NCBI RefSeq assembly: GCF_040869045.1
Contig: NC_090319.1
Span: 387,267,601 to 387,331,600 of the forward strand
DNA length: 64,000 nt
Reading direction: 5' to 3'
DNA from: Eurosta solidaginis
Taxonomy: Eukaryota; Arthropoda; Insecta; Diptera; Tephritidae
Part shown: in pieces, positions 1 to 10,627 of the stretch
Layout of the letters: each line of letters opens with the position of its first letter
Numbering within the stretch: the stretch's first letter is position 1
Position numbers and translations under genes: made by a program
The notes under the pieces: model-generated
Told to the model about the DNA's origin: nothing
The model's input: the letters and a program-made list of their open reading frames with translations, nothing else
Database searches by the model: none

Positions 1-149
1 TTTGGACTAAGTGACGGACGGACGGACATGGCTCAATCAAATTTTTTTTCGATACTGATGATTTTGATATATATTCCTTTATACCTGTACAACCAACCGT
101 TATCCAATCAAAGTTATAATACCCTGTGTACAAGTACAGCTGGGTATAA
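1..149 (-). repeat. DINE-1-like (Helentron-related) element, type II, fragment
   Basis: Read on the minus strand it starts with ACCCAGCTGTACTTGTACA and GGGTATTATAACTTTG, and runs into GAGCCATGTCCGTCCGTCCG before the window edge cuts it off. The same block appears on the plus strand at 32597-33488, so this is another copy of that family. The AGCCATGTCCGTC core and the microsatellite-like CCGTCTGT run are typical of Drosophila INE-1/DINE-1 elements. The family assignment is by recall; the relation between the two copies is seen directly. Confidence 0.6.
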
Positions 150-544
150 AAATAGAAAGTAGCTGGATTTGAAGATTTAATAGTTAAAGTAGCAAACTAC
201 TTTAACTGAAAATAATATTAATTTCACACAGAGGGCTAATAAAATAATTAGTCTAGTTTTTTACATTAAAGCCGTTATTGTACTCAACCTTCCATACAAA
301 ATACTGAATTCTTAATTATCTTAATATTGCTTTGTGCTTCGAATTTTATTGTCAACAATATAACAGTGATAAAGAAATTATTTAGGAAAATTTATGAAAA
401 TAGAAATGTACATTGTTTTTTTTTAGCAAAGGATAATTAGGCTTTGTAAAACAAGGGGAACATTTCTGGTCAGGTGAAACATCTATGAATTGTTGCGCAT
501 GCATTTTATTAAATTTTTTTAACGTTAAATTTTGTTTTAGGCTA

Positions 545-640
545 TTCGTTAATAACGCAAGACGCCCTGTGTGAAAAGGAAAAATTAATTGTATCATTAA
601 ACAAAATTTAATGCCATTAAGTTTGTCTGTGAAATTTGTA
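545..640. repeat. Short dispersed repeat shared with 57648-57744
   Basis: About 95 bp containing GCCCTGTGTGAAAAGGAAAA followed by an ATTAAACAAAATT block. A clearly related stretch sits just upstream of the first visible ninaB exon at 57648-57744. It lies in the intron after LRRC40-like exon 2. No coding capacity or terminal repeats are visible, so its class is unknown. Confidence 0.5.
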
Positions 641-690
641 TAAAAACTTGTTTGAAACAAAGGTAACAAGCAAAAAGAAATTATACTCAC

Positions 691-878
691 AGTTAAAGTA
701 GTCAGTGAATCGAGATTCTCAATTTTTGGCGATAAATGTGTTAGAGCATTTGAACTCAGGTCTAAATTCGTTATAGGCATTTGATTCCACCAAGCATCCT
801 CTTCCTTCACCGAAAGCTGTTCCAATGATGTTGGCAGATCTTTATCCGTTTCATTTATTTGGTAAATTTGTTCAGGCA
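691..878 (-). CDS. LRRC40-like leucine-rich-repeat protein, coding exon 2
   Basis: The exon is bounded on the minus strand by a pyrimidine-rich acceptor (TTTTCTTCTAG) and a donor (GTGAGTATAA). Its phase fits exon 1: one nucleotide carried in, complete codons out. It encodes VPEQIYQINETDKDL, then an AWWNQMPITNLDLSSNALTHL stretch in which the leucine-rich repeats begin. The animal protein LRRC40 has the same order: an N-terminal QARKSG/LNLSG block, a V-P-x-x-(V/I)-(W/Y)-x-I-N stretch, an R/A-W-W-x-Q motif, then LRRs. LRRC40 is a poorly characterised LRR protein, so no biochemical role is claimed. Further exons must lie left of base 1. The 15.3 kb intron before this exon is full of transposable elements. 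Confidence 0.75.
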
Positions 879-1111
879 CTAGAAGAAAAGTTTTGTTTAT
901 ATTTTTATGAGACACATTTTTTCATTAGATCTAAAGCTGCTAATTTGTCCCGCGTAATGAGGCATCAGGATATTGAGTAATGGCCCGATTACCTAAATAG
1001 CAAAATAACTAGAAAAAAAACTATAAATATATGTCTAGTAGAAGCATACAAATCTGGTGCGGGTTATTAGGGTACAGGGATATCTAACTAGAATATTTTG
1101 TGACTTAGACT

Positions 1112-1334
1112 TGGCGGTGTGGTGGTAGCGTGCTCCGCCTAACACACCGAAGGTACTGGGTTCAAGTCCAGAGTGTATTTCTGCCATGAAAAACTGCCGT
1201 TCCGAGTTGGCATAAAACATTTAGGTCCCGACACGCCAATTGCAGAAAAAAGTAATAAGGAGCACGACGCAAATTGGAAGATATGCTCGGCCTAAATCTC
1301 CTCGAAGGTAACTTGTGACAAGTATTTATATCTT
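1112..1334 (+). mobile_element. tRNA-derived SINE, internally deleted copy
   Basis: The head has a pol III A-box-like region (GTGGTGGTAGCGTGCTCC) and a B box, GGTTCAAGTCC, at 1159-1169. The body contains TTTCTGCCATGAAAA, GAGTTGGCATAAAACAT and a GAGCACGACGCAAATTGGAAG block. The same head or body recurs at 22673-22820 plus 24044-24260 and, reversed, at 39887-40206. Compared with those copies, the part between the B box and TTTCTGCCATG is missing here. No perfect tRNA cloverleaf is formed, so this is a SINE rather than a tRNA gene. Confidence 0.7.
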
Positions 1335-1384
1335 TTTTGTGTATTTTAGACTTTTGTCAAAATATTTCAGAAACATTTCAAGAC

Positions 1385-1660
1385 TCAAGTAAGTTTCGAT
1401 AACTGACGCTAATTGTGAGATGCAAGGGAGATCAAGTCTTCCTCCACCCGTCTCTCTCTCTCAACTCATAGGAGACCTCCCCTTCTTTTGCTTATAAATA
1501 CGGGTGTCGATAGGAATAATTTCTAAGCTGGAGCGTCTTCGTATATTCGCATAACATCACCTAGCAAGCAAAGCCTCTGGACTTTTATTCGTTGCATTAT
1601 GTTCATACCAGCTTAAGATCATTACTATGCCTTCTTCGGTACTCGCCTTCGGCATCACAT
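1385..1660 (-). pseudogene. Decayed LINE reverse-transcriptase C-terminal fragment
   Basis: On the minus strand about 1625-1545 reads IMQRIKVQRLCLLGDVMRIYEDAP. This matches the conserved region after the RT thumb in many insect LINEs, and the NIVQRIKAQRLCWLGHV stretch at 9730-9790. The downstream part (to 1385) is frameshifted and resembles the 51360-51450 region. There is no intact ORF. From 1660 to 2620 I recognise nothing: moderately GC-rich sequence that may be more of the same relic. Confidence 0.5.
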
Positions 1661-2620
1661 ACGGTATCAGAATTTGTATCTCGAGTACTTGAATGGTCGT
1701 CCGATCGACATTCGACACCGTTCATGAATCCGAGTAGGTTGGATATATAGAGCGTAACTTTTGTACGTCGGGAGATGATTTTACTTTTGAATTTCCTACT
1801 CGGTTCAAAGTATATTTTCTTGGCAAGAGTTTTTATGCGCTGGATTTACTGGTTGACATTGTTGGCCGCCAACTGAAAAATGGTGAAAGCCGCCATTATC
1901 ATTACCAAAGCAATCTGCAGCGAGCTAGAAGCTTAACGTCATTAGCGGGGCCGGACTCGTACTCTACTTCTTCTTCTTGTAGTTGTGCTTCGCTTCATCC
2001 AATTAGTGCGATCATACAGTTTCAATACAGTGGAATCAAAGAGATATGGGTGTTAGGGCGTTGATTCCACTTTGCAGTTGAAGACATTTATTGCCGCAGG
2101 ACTTTGCCGACTCATTGATGCGGCTTAAACCATGATTTCTTCATTGTGCTTGCGGAGATAACTCCTTATGTCCCTGGGAGGCGGGCTCTCTTAAATCAGA
2201 TGTCTGTAGGACGCCCTGGTTTCTGAGTATTTAACAGAGACCACCTGTTCAGCATTTCGTTTTTCTCCTCGCACTCAAGCCGTTCGGCTTCATGTTTATT
2301 TATCTTCTCGTCCACATACCGCGCGTTTCTGCGCTACATTCCTCATCGCACTACGAGTTTTTGCGGTCTTCCTGGAAGCCTATGGTGTCCGCAGAAACGG
2401 TATATATTGAGAGAGGAATTATGTAACACCGCTCGACAGTAACGTCCGGTCGAAGATTGCTCTCAGTAATCAGTTATGCGAGCCAACTGAAGTAATCATC
2501 TGCTGGCAGTTTCTCCAAGGCAAACTATCCTTGAGCCAATGCATGTATTTTCTGCGCTGCACAGAAGCGTTTGCGTATCCAATCAGATATTCGCATGTCG
2601 CAGCGCAGGGACATACATAT

Positions 2621-3252
2621 CGCACACTAACTACAAAAGAGTCACAACTTAAAAAAATGTAAATGTTCAGGAGAGAAGAAAAACGGTTTATGTGAAAACG
2701 TCTGTAATGTTATACTGAAATCCAGTTTTCAAAGAAGGATACCTTCATTACAAAATGAATTGACGAAATTTTGTTGTAATTATTTGTTTACGGACAAAAT
2801 ATATAGCAATTTTGAATTATGACTATTTCTAAGAAAACTTACTACTCGTACATTCACAATTATTTCACCAAAAAAGGCATATTTCACAATAATACAAGCA
2901 ACTTTACTCACTATTTACGTATAAAAAGACACAATTTTAATTAATACACAACAAAGTTAAAAGTTTTCTGCAACAAGATAGTCAGAATTTAAAATAATAC
3001 ACTTTATGCGTAAAAAAACTGTTCACTTGTTCTTAAGCACATTGACACAAATAAAAATAGTACTCTTTAGTTGATAGAGCGCAAGCGATGCAATCAACAC
3101 CAAAACTGGCATAACGGTAATTTTCCAGTTAAAGAAGAAAATAATGACAACGAAATTTAAGGGGCAGTTAGAGATGTGTGCTGTGAATTGGTTTATGGAA
3201 AAAATCGATTTTGAAAAATTTTAAGCTGTGAATCGTTTGTAGTTAGTGTGCG
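2621..3252. mobile_element. Non-autonomous element with 34-bp terminal inverted repeats
   Basis: The left end begins CGCACACTAACTACAAA and continues through TCACAACTTAAAA. The right end is its inverted copy, ending TTTGTAGTTAGTGTGCG at 3252. The two 34-bp termini differ at three positions. The 632-bp interior is AT-rich with no ORF. No target-site duplication is obvious: the left flank is CATAT and the right flank is poly-A. It is MITE-like; the superfamily cannot be assigned. Confidence 0.65.
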
Positions 3253-3390
3253 AAAAAAAAAAAATCCTGTCGCCTATTTGGGAGCCGAGTAGCCGGCAGG
3301 TGGGCGTCTCTTCTCCATGTAAGGAGCGGCCTGCTTCGAGCAATCTGTGAACTCATCACTCGCTGATTGAAATTTAAATAATATTCTAGC

Positions 3391-4566
3391 ATGGATCAAA
3401 ACGATAACGGAACCTATTCTCCACGGGGTAACCAGCATTTGCGACACAATCCCTCTGCTTCGGCAGCTGGCACATCGGATGTGGAGGTGCCAAATTCACG
3501 CTTTAATATTAGGATGAATGAAACTGAAACGACCGACCAAGATCATATTCCTGAAAGTAACCAACATCACAGAATCGGCATGAAGCATAAAACACAAATA
3601 TGTACATGGAATGTACGAACTCTCTATGAGAGTGGTAAGCTTGAACAGCTACGGAGGGAAATGCAGCGATACAAAATAGACATATTAGCCATACAAGAGT
3701 GCAGATGGACAGGATATGGCCGAATAAATGACCAAGGAACAACGTTCCTATACTCGGGCCGAAATGAAGGAGAGAGTCACACCAGCGGCGTAGGTTTTTT
3801 AATAACAAGTACAATAGCGAAAATTATCATTGAATGGGTGCCGATAAGCCCCAGAATTATTATACTTAAACTCCGCACTAGAGCAAGGAAACTAGTCATC
3901 ATCAATGTTTATGGACCAACAGAAAGCCAAAATGACGAAATCAAAAACGAATTTTTCGATACGCTCAACACCTGCGTAAATTCACACGTTAATCAAGGGG
4001 ACATATGTGTTATTCTGGGCGACTTTAATGCTAAAGTTGGATCTGACAATGATGGTCTAGATATATACATGGGTAAACACAGCCCTGGTACCCGGAATGA
4101 CAATGGTAGTAGGCTTATAGAATTTTGTTGTGAAAACGGTCTGGTGATCGGTGGAAGCTTATGCCCACATAAATTAGTCCACAAAACAACATGGACGTCT
4201 CCGGATCAACGCACTAATAACCAAATTGATTACGTACTAATAAACAGCAGATGGAGGTCATCCTTGCTAGATGTGCGCGTTAAAAGAGGAGCAGATATTG
4301 GTAGCGATCACTACCTTGTAGCTGGTAGTTTCAGATTTAAGGTAGCCGCAGTACAGAAAAACCTTCAAAAAATGAGCAAGAAAATTGATATTGAGAAACA
4401 AAAGCATGAAGAATATCAAAATGCCTTTAATGCCGCAGTACGCGAACGTGTTGAACAGGTAAACATGAGTGGTAGTACAGGTGACAGGCTAGACTCCGTT
4501 AATAATATCTACCAAGAAGTTGGTAGCAGTATCCTTGGACACAAAAACAAAGCAAAGTATGGCTAA
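3391..4566 (+). pseudogene. RTE LINE ORF, N-terminal part: APE-type endonuclease
   Basis: 391 codons are open. Residues about 70-320 form an exonuclease-endonuclease-phosphatase domain: CTWNVRTLY at its start, IQECRW (catalytic Glu), VYGPTE, LGDFNAKVG (Asp/Asn), NQIDYVLI and GSDHYLV (terminal Asp-His pair). In LINEs this domain nicks target DNA to prime reverse transcription. After residue 391 a one-base shift moves the ORF into the next frame, where LTNNTWTLIEQRRKIIESLL continues the protein up to the insertion at 4627. The ATG at 3391 is the first in this frame after the 5' UTR. Confidence 0.8.
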
Positions 4567-4626
4567 CAAATAATACGTGGACTCTTATTGAACAGCGGCG
4601 GAAAATTATAGAATCGCTTCTCAGAC

Positions 4627-6656
4627 TACAGGTTTACGCCGATCACTTTATCGGCGGCGGCGCGCCGGCGTACGCCGGTGTTCTTACTTTAAAAGCTTGA
4701 TTTTTCTATTTAAAAAAATAATATTTAGGAAAGTTTTTGTTTATATGTATTTAAGGAAATCAAAGTGTTGGCCATTACGGAAAGATCCGGGGTTTTTGCA
4801 TCAAAATCTCGCAGACCGTTCAAAAATTTTCAGGAGTAGCTCCTTGCGAAGGGATTGTCCCTCGTCCGCATGCTCCAGAGAGGCTTCGAACCTAACCCCG
4901 GTCTTTGGAATTGGTACTACTGCGTCTGCTGAAAAGAAATAGAGATACATAAAATAGTTACACTTTTGCCTGTATATCTCGTGCAAAGCGTAGTTTCACC
5001 TAGGGTTAACTCTTAATAATCGTCGCGAACACAATTTCTTTAAATCATTTGTCGCTCCTTGGCGGTCACGCATAAAGGCGACTTAGGGTTGCTATGAATG
5101 GTCTATTAATACTCATGACTATCGTGGCACAGGGCGCCTCCAGTTTTTTCGGCTGTTTTTAAGAGCTAAAATTTCCGATGTGCGAACAGTAGGAATCCCT
5201 ACCACCAGTCGCTACCACGCCTCCTGAGCCTCACACCATATGCCAGTACAGAAGCTATACGACTGCGACTTCGAACTCATACCTTCGTCGACGTCACTTT
5301 CCTAGAAGCTATAGGTGTAGCTCCGAAGACTTTCCAACGGATGCTTTTGTTGCGCTATGCTGCCGAGCTACACTTTGAAACGTTAGGGAGTGACTATTCG
5401 GCCAAAGATGCCGCCCTCGAAATCATAAGCAGTCTAAGTGGATGTCATTGGGTCATGGGTGAAAATCCGTATAATCCTCGGCGCATCTACATAATTAAAA
5501 TTTTACAAGGACCCTGGATAAAATTTTTAAAATGTAGATCAAAGATTGCAGACATTTGTGTTCACAACATTGATTTCAATAGTCTTCGTTAAATCAAATT
5601 TAGAATGAAAGTCGACGGATTTTAAGTTGAAAGTTGTTAACTACGGTTTTCCGGCCTTACGATATAGGAGCTCATTATGGATGACCGCGTAGCTTCAGTT
5701 TTCAGACAAGTTCAACTGTCCACTACGTTATGGTAGTATCACACACGGTCATTAGTTCCACTGTCTTGGGAAAGCTTTTGCTTCACCACTTTGAGTGTTC
5801 TTGCGAAGGACAAAGCCTCACCTGGTAGATATATGTACCTACGTATTCACAATTTTAAAAGGAGCCGTAACATGTAGGTGATATTTAAACTTGGTTGATA
5901 GGCTATAATCAATGTGATTCACTCCAAGGAACTAGTTTTGGATAGGGCCGCCAACTTTAGAAAATGTCAAACCGGGAGACTTGGGTGTTGAAGGATGAAG
6001 TGTGAAAATCAAAATTAACATTTCAGACGCTATTGTATAGTTTCGCAAATAAACAACAGATGTTTGAATGTAAGCCCAAGCGATTTTTCAAACCCTTCTC
6101 ATATGTACATATATCCTCAACTTAAGTATGAGGTAAGAATAATTTCAAAGGAGTGTTTATGCCCCTAGAACCTACTAAAGGATTTTGCATCACTGATTTC
6201 GCTTATTCTTGAGGACAGTTTAAAAACATGTTCGCCTTGGGTCATTTTATTTGAAATAATTGTTCATTATTAATTTTTACAAAAATGCAAAGTGAGCATA
6301 TAAATTTATTATATAACTTTTCTTTTAGTATTTTGTTTTAATAACTTGCTGAATTGGGTGATGGAAAGTCCGTGTTAAGCTGACATCGAAAGCGCCTGTT
6401 ATTTTAAATAACTTTTGAATAGTTATAAAGAGTTAAATTTCGCAATTAGTTTCTTATAACTGGCAGTGATGCGCATCCGTTGATACCACTTTCGACCATA
6501 TCCGACCAATTTTCGACATGAACCATAAATGGCCTAAACAGTCTTAAACGAGTAGAAAATATAGTAACGCGCCGGACGCCGCGCCGCCACGCCGATATTT
6601 TTGACATTCGGCGGCGGCGTGCGAAAAACGACCAAAATCGGCGGCGTATATCTCTA
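4627..6656. mobile_element. hAT-like non-autonomous DNA transposon with 8-bp target duplication
   Basis: The LINE reading is interrupted by 2030 bp flanked by the direct repeat TCTCAGAC (4619-4626 and 6657-6664). The ends are inverted but imperfect: TACAGGTTTACGCCG on the left, TAGAGATATACGCCG on the right read inwards. Both subterminal regions are full of CGGCGG/CGCCGG clusters in an otherwise AT-rich element. An 8-bp duplication and TA-G-G-like ends suit the hAT superfamily. No transposase is recognisable. The interior holds a decayed LINE-A 5' fragment at about 4795-5090. Confidence 0.65.
4795..5090 (+). pseudogene. Diverged fragment of LINE-A ORF1 5' region
   Basis: Stretches match the start of LINE-A near 10725-10985: AGTAGCTCCTTGCGAAGG versus AGCAGCTCCTTGCAGCAGG, a GGCTTCGAACCTAACCCCGG block (GFEPNPGL) versus GGTATCGAACCCAATCCGGG (GIEPNPGP), and TTTGTCGCTCCTTGGCGG versus TTTGTGGCTCCTTGCTGC. 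It is much more decayed than the 10.6 kb copy and contains no useful ORF. It lies inside the hAT-like insertion, so it was probably carried or acquired by it. From 5090 to 6600 I see nothing recognisable except AT-rich sequence with a few short meaningless ORFs. Confidence 0.5.
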
Positions 6657-8567
6657 TCTCAGACGGACGAACAACAATGACACGGAGGAAGCAAGGCAGT
6701 TATCCGCAAGGTATAAAGAAATATGCAAGCTAATTAAGAAGTCTGCTAGAAAAGACAAGAGGGAATGGGCTGACACATTAGGAAGTCGAGCTGAAGCGGC
6801 AGCCAGATTAAATAATATGAGGGAACTCTATGAGATTAGTAGGGAACTCACCGGAAAATACAGGAGTGGTCAAAAACCAGTAAAAGACTTAAACGGAAAT
6901 CTTATTACTGATAGCGAACAACAAATGAGTGTATGGGTGGAACACTTCAAGAAAGTATTAAATAATTCTGTAGGTGAAGCGACCTTAAATTCCAACACTA
7001 TTGCTGCAAACTACAACAACCAACCCCACTTCAATGGGGTAAACAGCGCGTCCCCTACGAAAAATGAAATAATTTCAGCAATCAAGTCCTTAAAAAGGGC
7101 AAGGCCCCAGGAACTTATGACATATATGCTGAATACCTCATAGCAGATCCAGATACCGCAGCTGAAACCTTACTTCCAATCTTCTGTGAGGTATGGGAAG
7201 AAGAATCCTACCCTCGTCAGTGGAATGAAGGCATATTTGTAAAAGTCGCAAAAAAGGGAGATACCTCTGATTGTAACAACTACAGAGGTATCACCTTACT
7301 CTCGATTCCTAGCAAAGTGTTCTCCACGATCTTACTGTCCCGAATTCAAGAGGCGGTGCACGGGACTCTAAGAGAAAATCAGTTTGGCTTTAGACAAAAC
7401 CGATCCTGTATTGATCTAATAAATACCGTCCGAATCATTGTTGAACAATGCTGTGAATACAGAACATCAGCTTATTTACTTTTTATCGACTTTAAAAAGC
7501 CTTTTGATAGTCTCGACAGGAAATCTATTTGGGAAATACTACGAAAACGAGGGATGCCCAATAAAATAATCAACATTATAAAGGCAATGTATGCCGAATT
7601 TAAGTGCCGGGTCAGTCACGATGGGTGCCTCTCAGAACCCTTCGAAATTAAAACCGGGGTGCGACAGGGATGCATACTCTCGCCGCTCTTGTTTATCTTG
7701 GCATTAGACGAGGTTATGAGGAACGCAGAAAATGGTGGACACGGTGTACAGTGGACGCCTTTCACTCAGCTAGGGGATTTAGAATATGCAGACGATGTCT
7801 GTCTGCTAAGCCACAGAAGTACTGACCTTCAACACAATTTAGAAGCTGTCAACACACATGCAAAGGAGGCCGGACTAAGCATCAATACAGCGAAAACCAA
7901 ATTCATAAGATGCGGCTATAGTATTTCATCAAGGCCATTGATGCTTACGGTTGACGAAAATGAAATCGAAGGTGTAGAGTCCGTTGTTTATCTTGGTAGT
8001 ATTGTCTCAAATAAGAGCGGTGCAGATGAGGACGTTCAGTCTCGCATAAACAAAGCAAGAATGGTTTTTGGGCAACTGGCAAACGTGTGGAGGTCCAGCC
8101 AAATATCTTTAAAAACGAAGCTTCGACTGTTTAATTCGAATGTTAAATCAGTACTGTTTTATGCTTGCGAGACGTGGAAAAGCTCAACTTCAATTCAGAA
8201 ACGTCTACAAGTTTTTATTAATAAATGTCTGCGCCGAATCCTGAAAATTCGATGGCCGGAAAGAATTTCAAATGACGACTTATGGTCTAGAACAAATCAA
8301 CCAAAGGCTGCCACAGAAATAACCAAGCGTAAATGGTCGTGGATTGGTCACACTCTCAGAAGACCTCCAGTAAATATAGCCAGACAAGCATTGCGATGGA
8401 ATCCACAAGGAAGCCGACGACCTGGTGCACCTGCGAAAACTTGGCGCAGAACTGTGGATAAAGAACTCGAAGACGCAGGATATACGTGGAATGACATCAC
8501 AAGAACTGCACCTAACAGAATAAGATTTAAGTCGGTGGTCGAGGCCCTATGCTCCAATAGGAGTTGA
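6657..8567 (+). pseudogene. RTE LINE ORF, C-terminal part: reverse transcriptase
   Basis: The reading resumes after the insertion as RRTNNNDTEEARQLSARYKE, in one frame to about 7100. It then shifts into the frame that stays open to the stop at 8565-8567. RT motifs in order: APGTYDIYAEY, NYRGITLLSIPSK, NQFGFRQNRSC, FIDFKKPFDSLDR (first catalytic Asp; Ala is usual where Pro sits), GVRQGCILSPLLF, LEYADDVCLLS (catalytic Asp-Asp), VVYLGSIVS. The C-terminal region carries KRKWSWIGHTLRRP and SRRPGAPAKTWRR, as in other insect RTE elements. The single frameshift and the KPFD change make it inactive or nearly so. Confidence 0.8.
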
Positions 8568-8571
8568 GGAG

Positions 8572-8593
8572 GATGATGATGATGATGATGATG
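8572..8593 (+). repeat. (GAT)n tail of the RTE LINE
   Basis: Seven tandem GAT units begin five bases after the RT stop codon. RTE elements end in short tandem repeats rather than poly(A), so this marks the 3' terminus of the element. Confidence 0.8.
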
Positions 8594-8771
8594 TGCGATA
8601 TGCTACGTTCCATTTGGACTATTGTTCTTTGATACGGATAGAGTCAAGTAGCTGGTATTGCAGATGAGAAGATTTTATGTGGGGCTCCCAACCACAGCGT
8701 ACGCAGGATAAGTACACAAATTTACGAATTTTGTTTAAGTTTAAAAAAAATTCAATCCAATTTATTTTAAT

Positions 8772-8882
8772 TTAATGCTTAATTCCACTACTTTTTTTAA
8801 CTTTACACTCCATTGGCAGCGGTTTTGCGATTTTGGGTTCGATTTCATCCTCGGTCTCTTGCTCGCTGGTCGAAGAAGCCAT
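8772..8882 (-). CDS. Short acidic ORF of unknown status (36 aa)
   Basis: The ORF begins MASSTSEQETEDEIEPKIAK and ends in a Lys/Ser-rich tail before TAA. It is followed by AATAAA on the minus strand (8766-8761). It is too short to score and no family is recognised. It sits in intron 1 of the LRRC40-like gene on the same strand. It may be a retropseudogene tail, an alternative terminal exon, or chance. From 8883 to 9260 nothing else is recognisable. Confidence 0.15.
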   Translation of the reverse strand: MASSTSEQETEDEIEPKIAKPLPMECKVKKSSGIKH

Positions 8883-9533
8883 ACGATATTCTCGTATGTG
8901 ATAGTATAAACGCCTATGTGCCGGACCACACATACAAAACGACGTGGGCGTTTTGCGTGGCTGCTTTAAGGATGCAATTTTGTAAGTTTATTTAATTTAA
9001 ATTTGACTGAAATGATCTTAAAAATATTTAAAATTGGTTAATAGCAACCGCGAACTTTGAACGACAATATCTAACTGTGTCAATCCATGGCAAACTTTTA
9101 CTTAATGTAGTTTCTTTTTTTGCAAACGTTCTACTGTTTATAACGGTTAACGGAGCATGAAATTTGGTAGGACCATAACGGGGTGAAATTAATAACGACG
9201 CAATTTCAACTGATGCAATATGACATTCAAAGTATTAAAACAAATAAAAATATAAAAGTTTGCATATATACTATTCACAGATTGTGCAACATATTTCTTT
9301 TCAATGTACAGTAGACGGTTTCAGGAAAAAAACGACTCTGTGTTTCTTCAGGCTGTTGAAAAATCAAGTTCATTTAGTTATGTCTGTTCACGGATCGGTC
9401 GAAGGTGGACGGAAATGTCCGGCCCTCCCCGTTTTTTGTCAAGAGCTAAATGTAAGCTGCAAGTTTAAGTTAACTGATCACTGTAGCGTCTTCAAAGTGG
9501 AAGTTGCAGCGATTAAAGATACGGTGGATGAAA

Positions 9534-9956
9534 CCATACTCTACAAGTCACTTATCGTTCCCGTGCTGCCATATGGTGCAGAAGCATGGACCATGACAAC
9601 ATCAGAGCAAACGGCTCTGGAAGTATTCGAGAGAAAAGTTCTTCGAAAGATTTATGGACCTTTACGCGTTGGCGATGGCGAGTACCGAAGAAGATTTAAC
9701 GATGAGCTGTACGAATTATACGAAGACATCAACATAGTCCAGCGAATTAAAGCGCAGCGGCTGTGCTGGCTAGGCCATGTTAGAAAGTGTTTCTATCGGA
9801 ACCCGCCTATGGAAGGAGAGGTAAAGTGCGGCCCCCACTCCGTTGGAAGAACCAGGTGGAAAACGATTTAAAGCGCCGGTTGGCAGAGAAGGAGCGACTG
9901 GCGCGCCTTGTTGGACGGCCATAACCGTTTAAACGGTTAAGCGTCAATTAAGTAAG
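9534..9956 (+). mobile_element. Inserted 5'-truncated LINE C-terminal fragment
   Basis: The open stretch encodes ETILYKSLIVPVLPYGAEAW, a leucine/charged region (LEVFERKVLRKIYGPLRVGD), a NIVQRIKAQRLCWLGHV motif and a GRTRWKTI end. This is the region after the RT thumb of a LINE different from the host copy. It ends with TTAAGTAAGT, a possible short-repeat tail. Its limits were set by comparison with the uninterrupted host relative at 54500-54540. Confidence 0.55.
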
Positions 9957-10587
9957 TATCCTGTGCTGCCGCAGTCAGGGAATTTAACATCTAATCTGAT
10001 AGCTAAGTGGCTATCAAGGCTTTGAGTTCAACTATAGCGTGCTATAGGGTGGTTTGGGAGTGCCTGACCTCGCTTGCGATTGCATCAAACTATTTTATGA
10101 TAACGGTAATCTGCGTCCGGGCCATAATGATATCCCAGGCAACTATAAAGCAGATCGCCCGCATCGGTACAATTAAGCCCGATGAAGATGGTTGTAGGGA
10201 TTTCGGGATTCCGCTGGTCACCTGTGTTCTGCTCTTGCATAGATGGACCTCGAATCAGCTCAGCAAGCGTTGGGTGGACACCACCTCTTGCATGGAAGCA
10301 AGAACTTTATGGCCGGAAGTGGGTGGCAGGAGGACTGCAGAAAACATTGGTTTCATCGACTCACTTTATGCTTGATTGCAGTTTTTTCCAGAACTAGGAG
10401 AAATTATTTCGGTCGCGATTCACTTGAACCTCCGGAGGATTTCTGCAAGATTGAAATCGGTTTCCCTCGTAACTATATCGTTGCTAAGCAACGATTCTCT
10501 AAGTAGATACGGCTACGACGCCGTTATTTGAAGTGGTATGACAACAAACATCCTGTCCAAGTGATCTTCACCTACTAGGGGCAACTA

Positions 10588-10602
10588 CCACCTAACCTAA
10601 CT
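10588..10602 (+). repeat. Left 15-bp target-site duplication of LINE-A
   Basis: CCACCTAACCTAACT here is repeated exactly at 14375-14389, directly after the (CAA)n tail of LINE-A. Confidence 0.75.
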
Positions 10603-10627
10603 ACCGCTTCCCAAGGCAGTCGGTTCT

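Larger units (their letters stand above)
3262..8594 (+). mobile_element. RTE-type LINE, interrupted by a DNA transposon at 4627-6656
   Basis: Order: a short 5' UTR with CTGTCGCCTATTTGGGAGCC and a GTAAGGAGCGGCCTGC block, an APE-type endonuclease, a reverse transcriptase, then a (GAT)n tail at 8572-8593. A short tandem-repeat tail and an endonuclease starting TWNVRTLYESGKLEQL are characteristic of the RTE/BovB group. The element is broken by a frameshift after the endonuclease (about 4559), by the inserted element, and by a second frameshift at about 7100. It lies in intron 1 of the LRRC40-like gene, antisense to it. Confidence 0.8.
9387..10602 (+). pseudogene. 5'-truncated LINE tail with RNase H domain, split at 9534-9956
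   Basis: Part one (9387-9533) encodes a degraded HGSVEGGRK start and FCQELNVSCKFKLTDHCSVF, then EVAAIK: the first half of a LINE-type RNase H domain. Part two (9957-10602) continues with a KALSST stretch, a decayed W(C)VPGHNDIP-like motif and a C-terminal region ending at TCTCTAAGTAG. It ends in CACCTAACCTAACTA. A near relative lies at 54420-55278, where the two halves are contiguous; that comparison defines the split. Frameshifts are frequent. LINE-A is inserted in its tail. Confidence 0.65.

Noticed and set aside
5341..5592. 83-codon ORF inside the hAT-like insertion
   Set aside because: No family recognised, no supporting context; length is compatible with chance.
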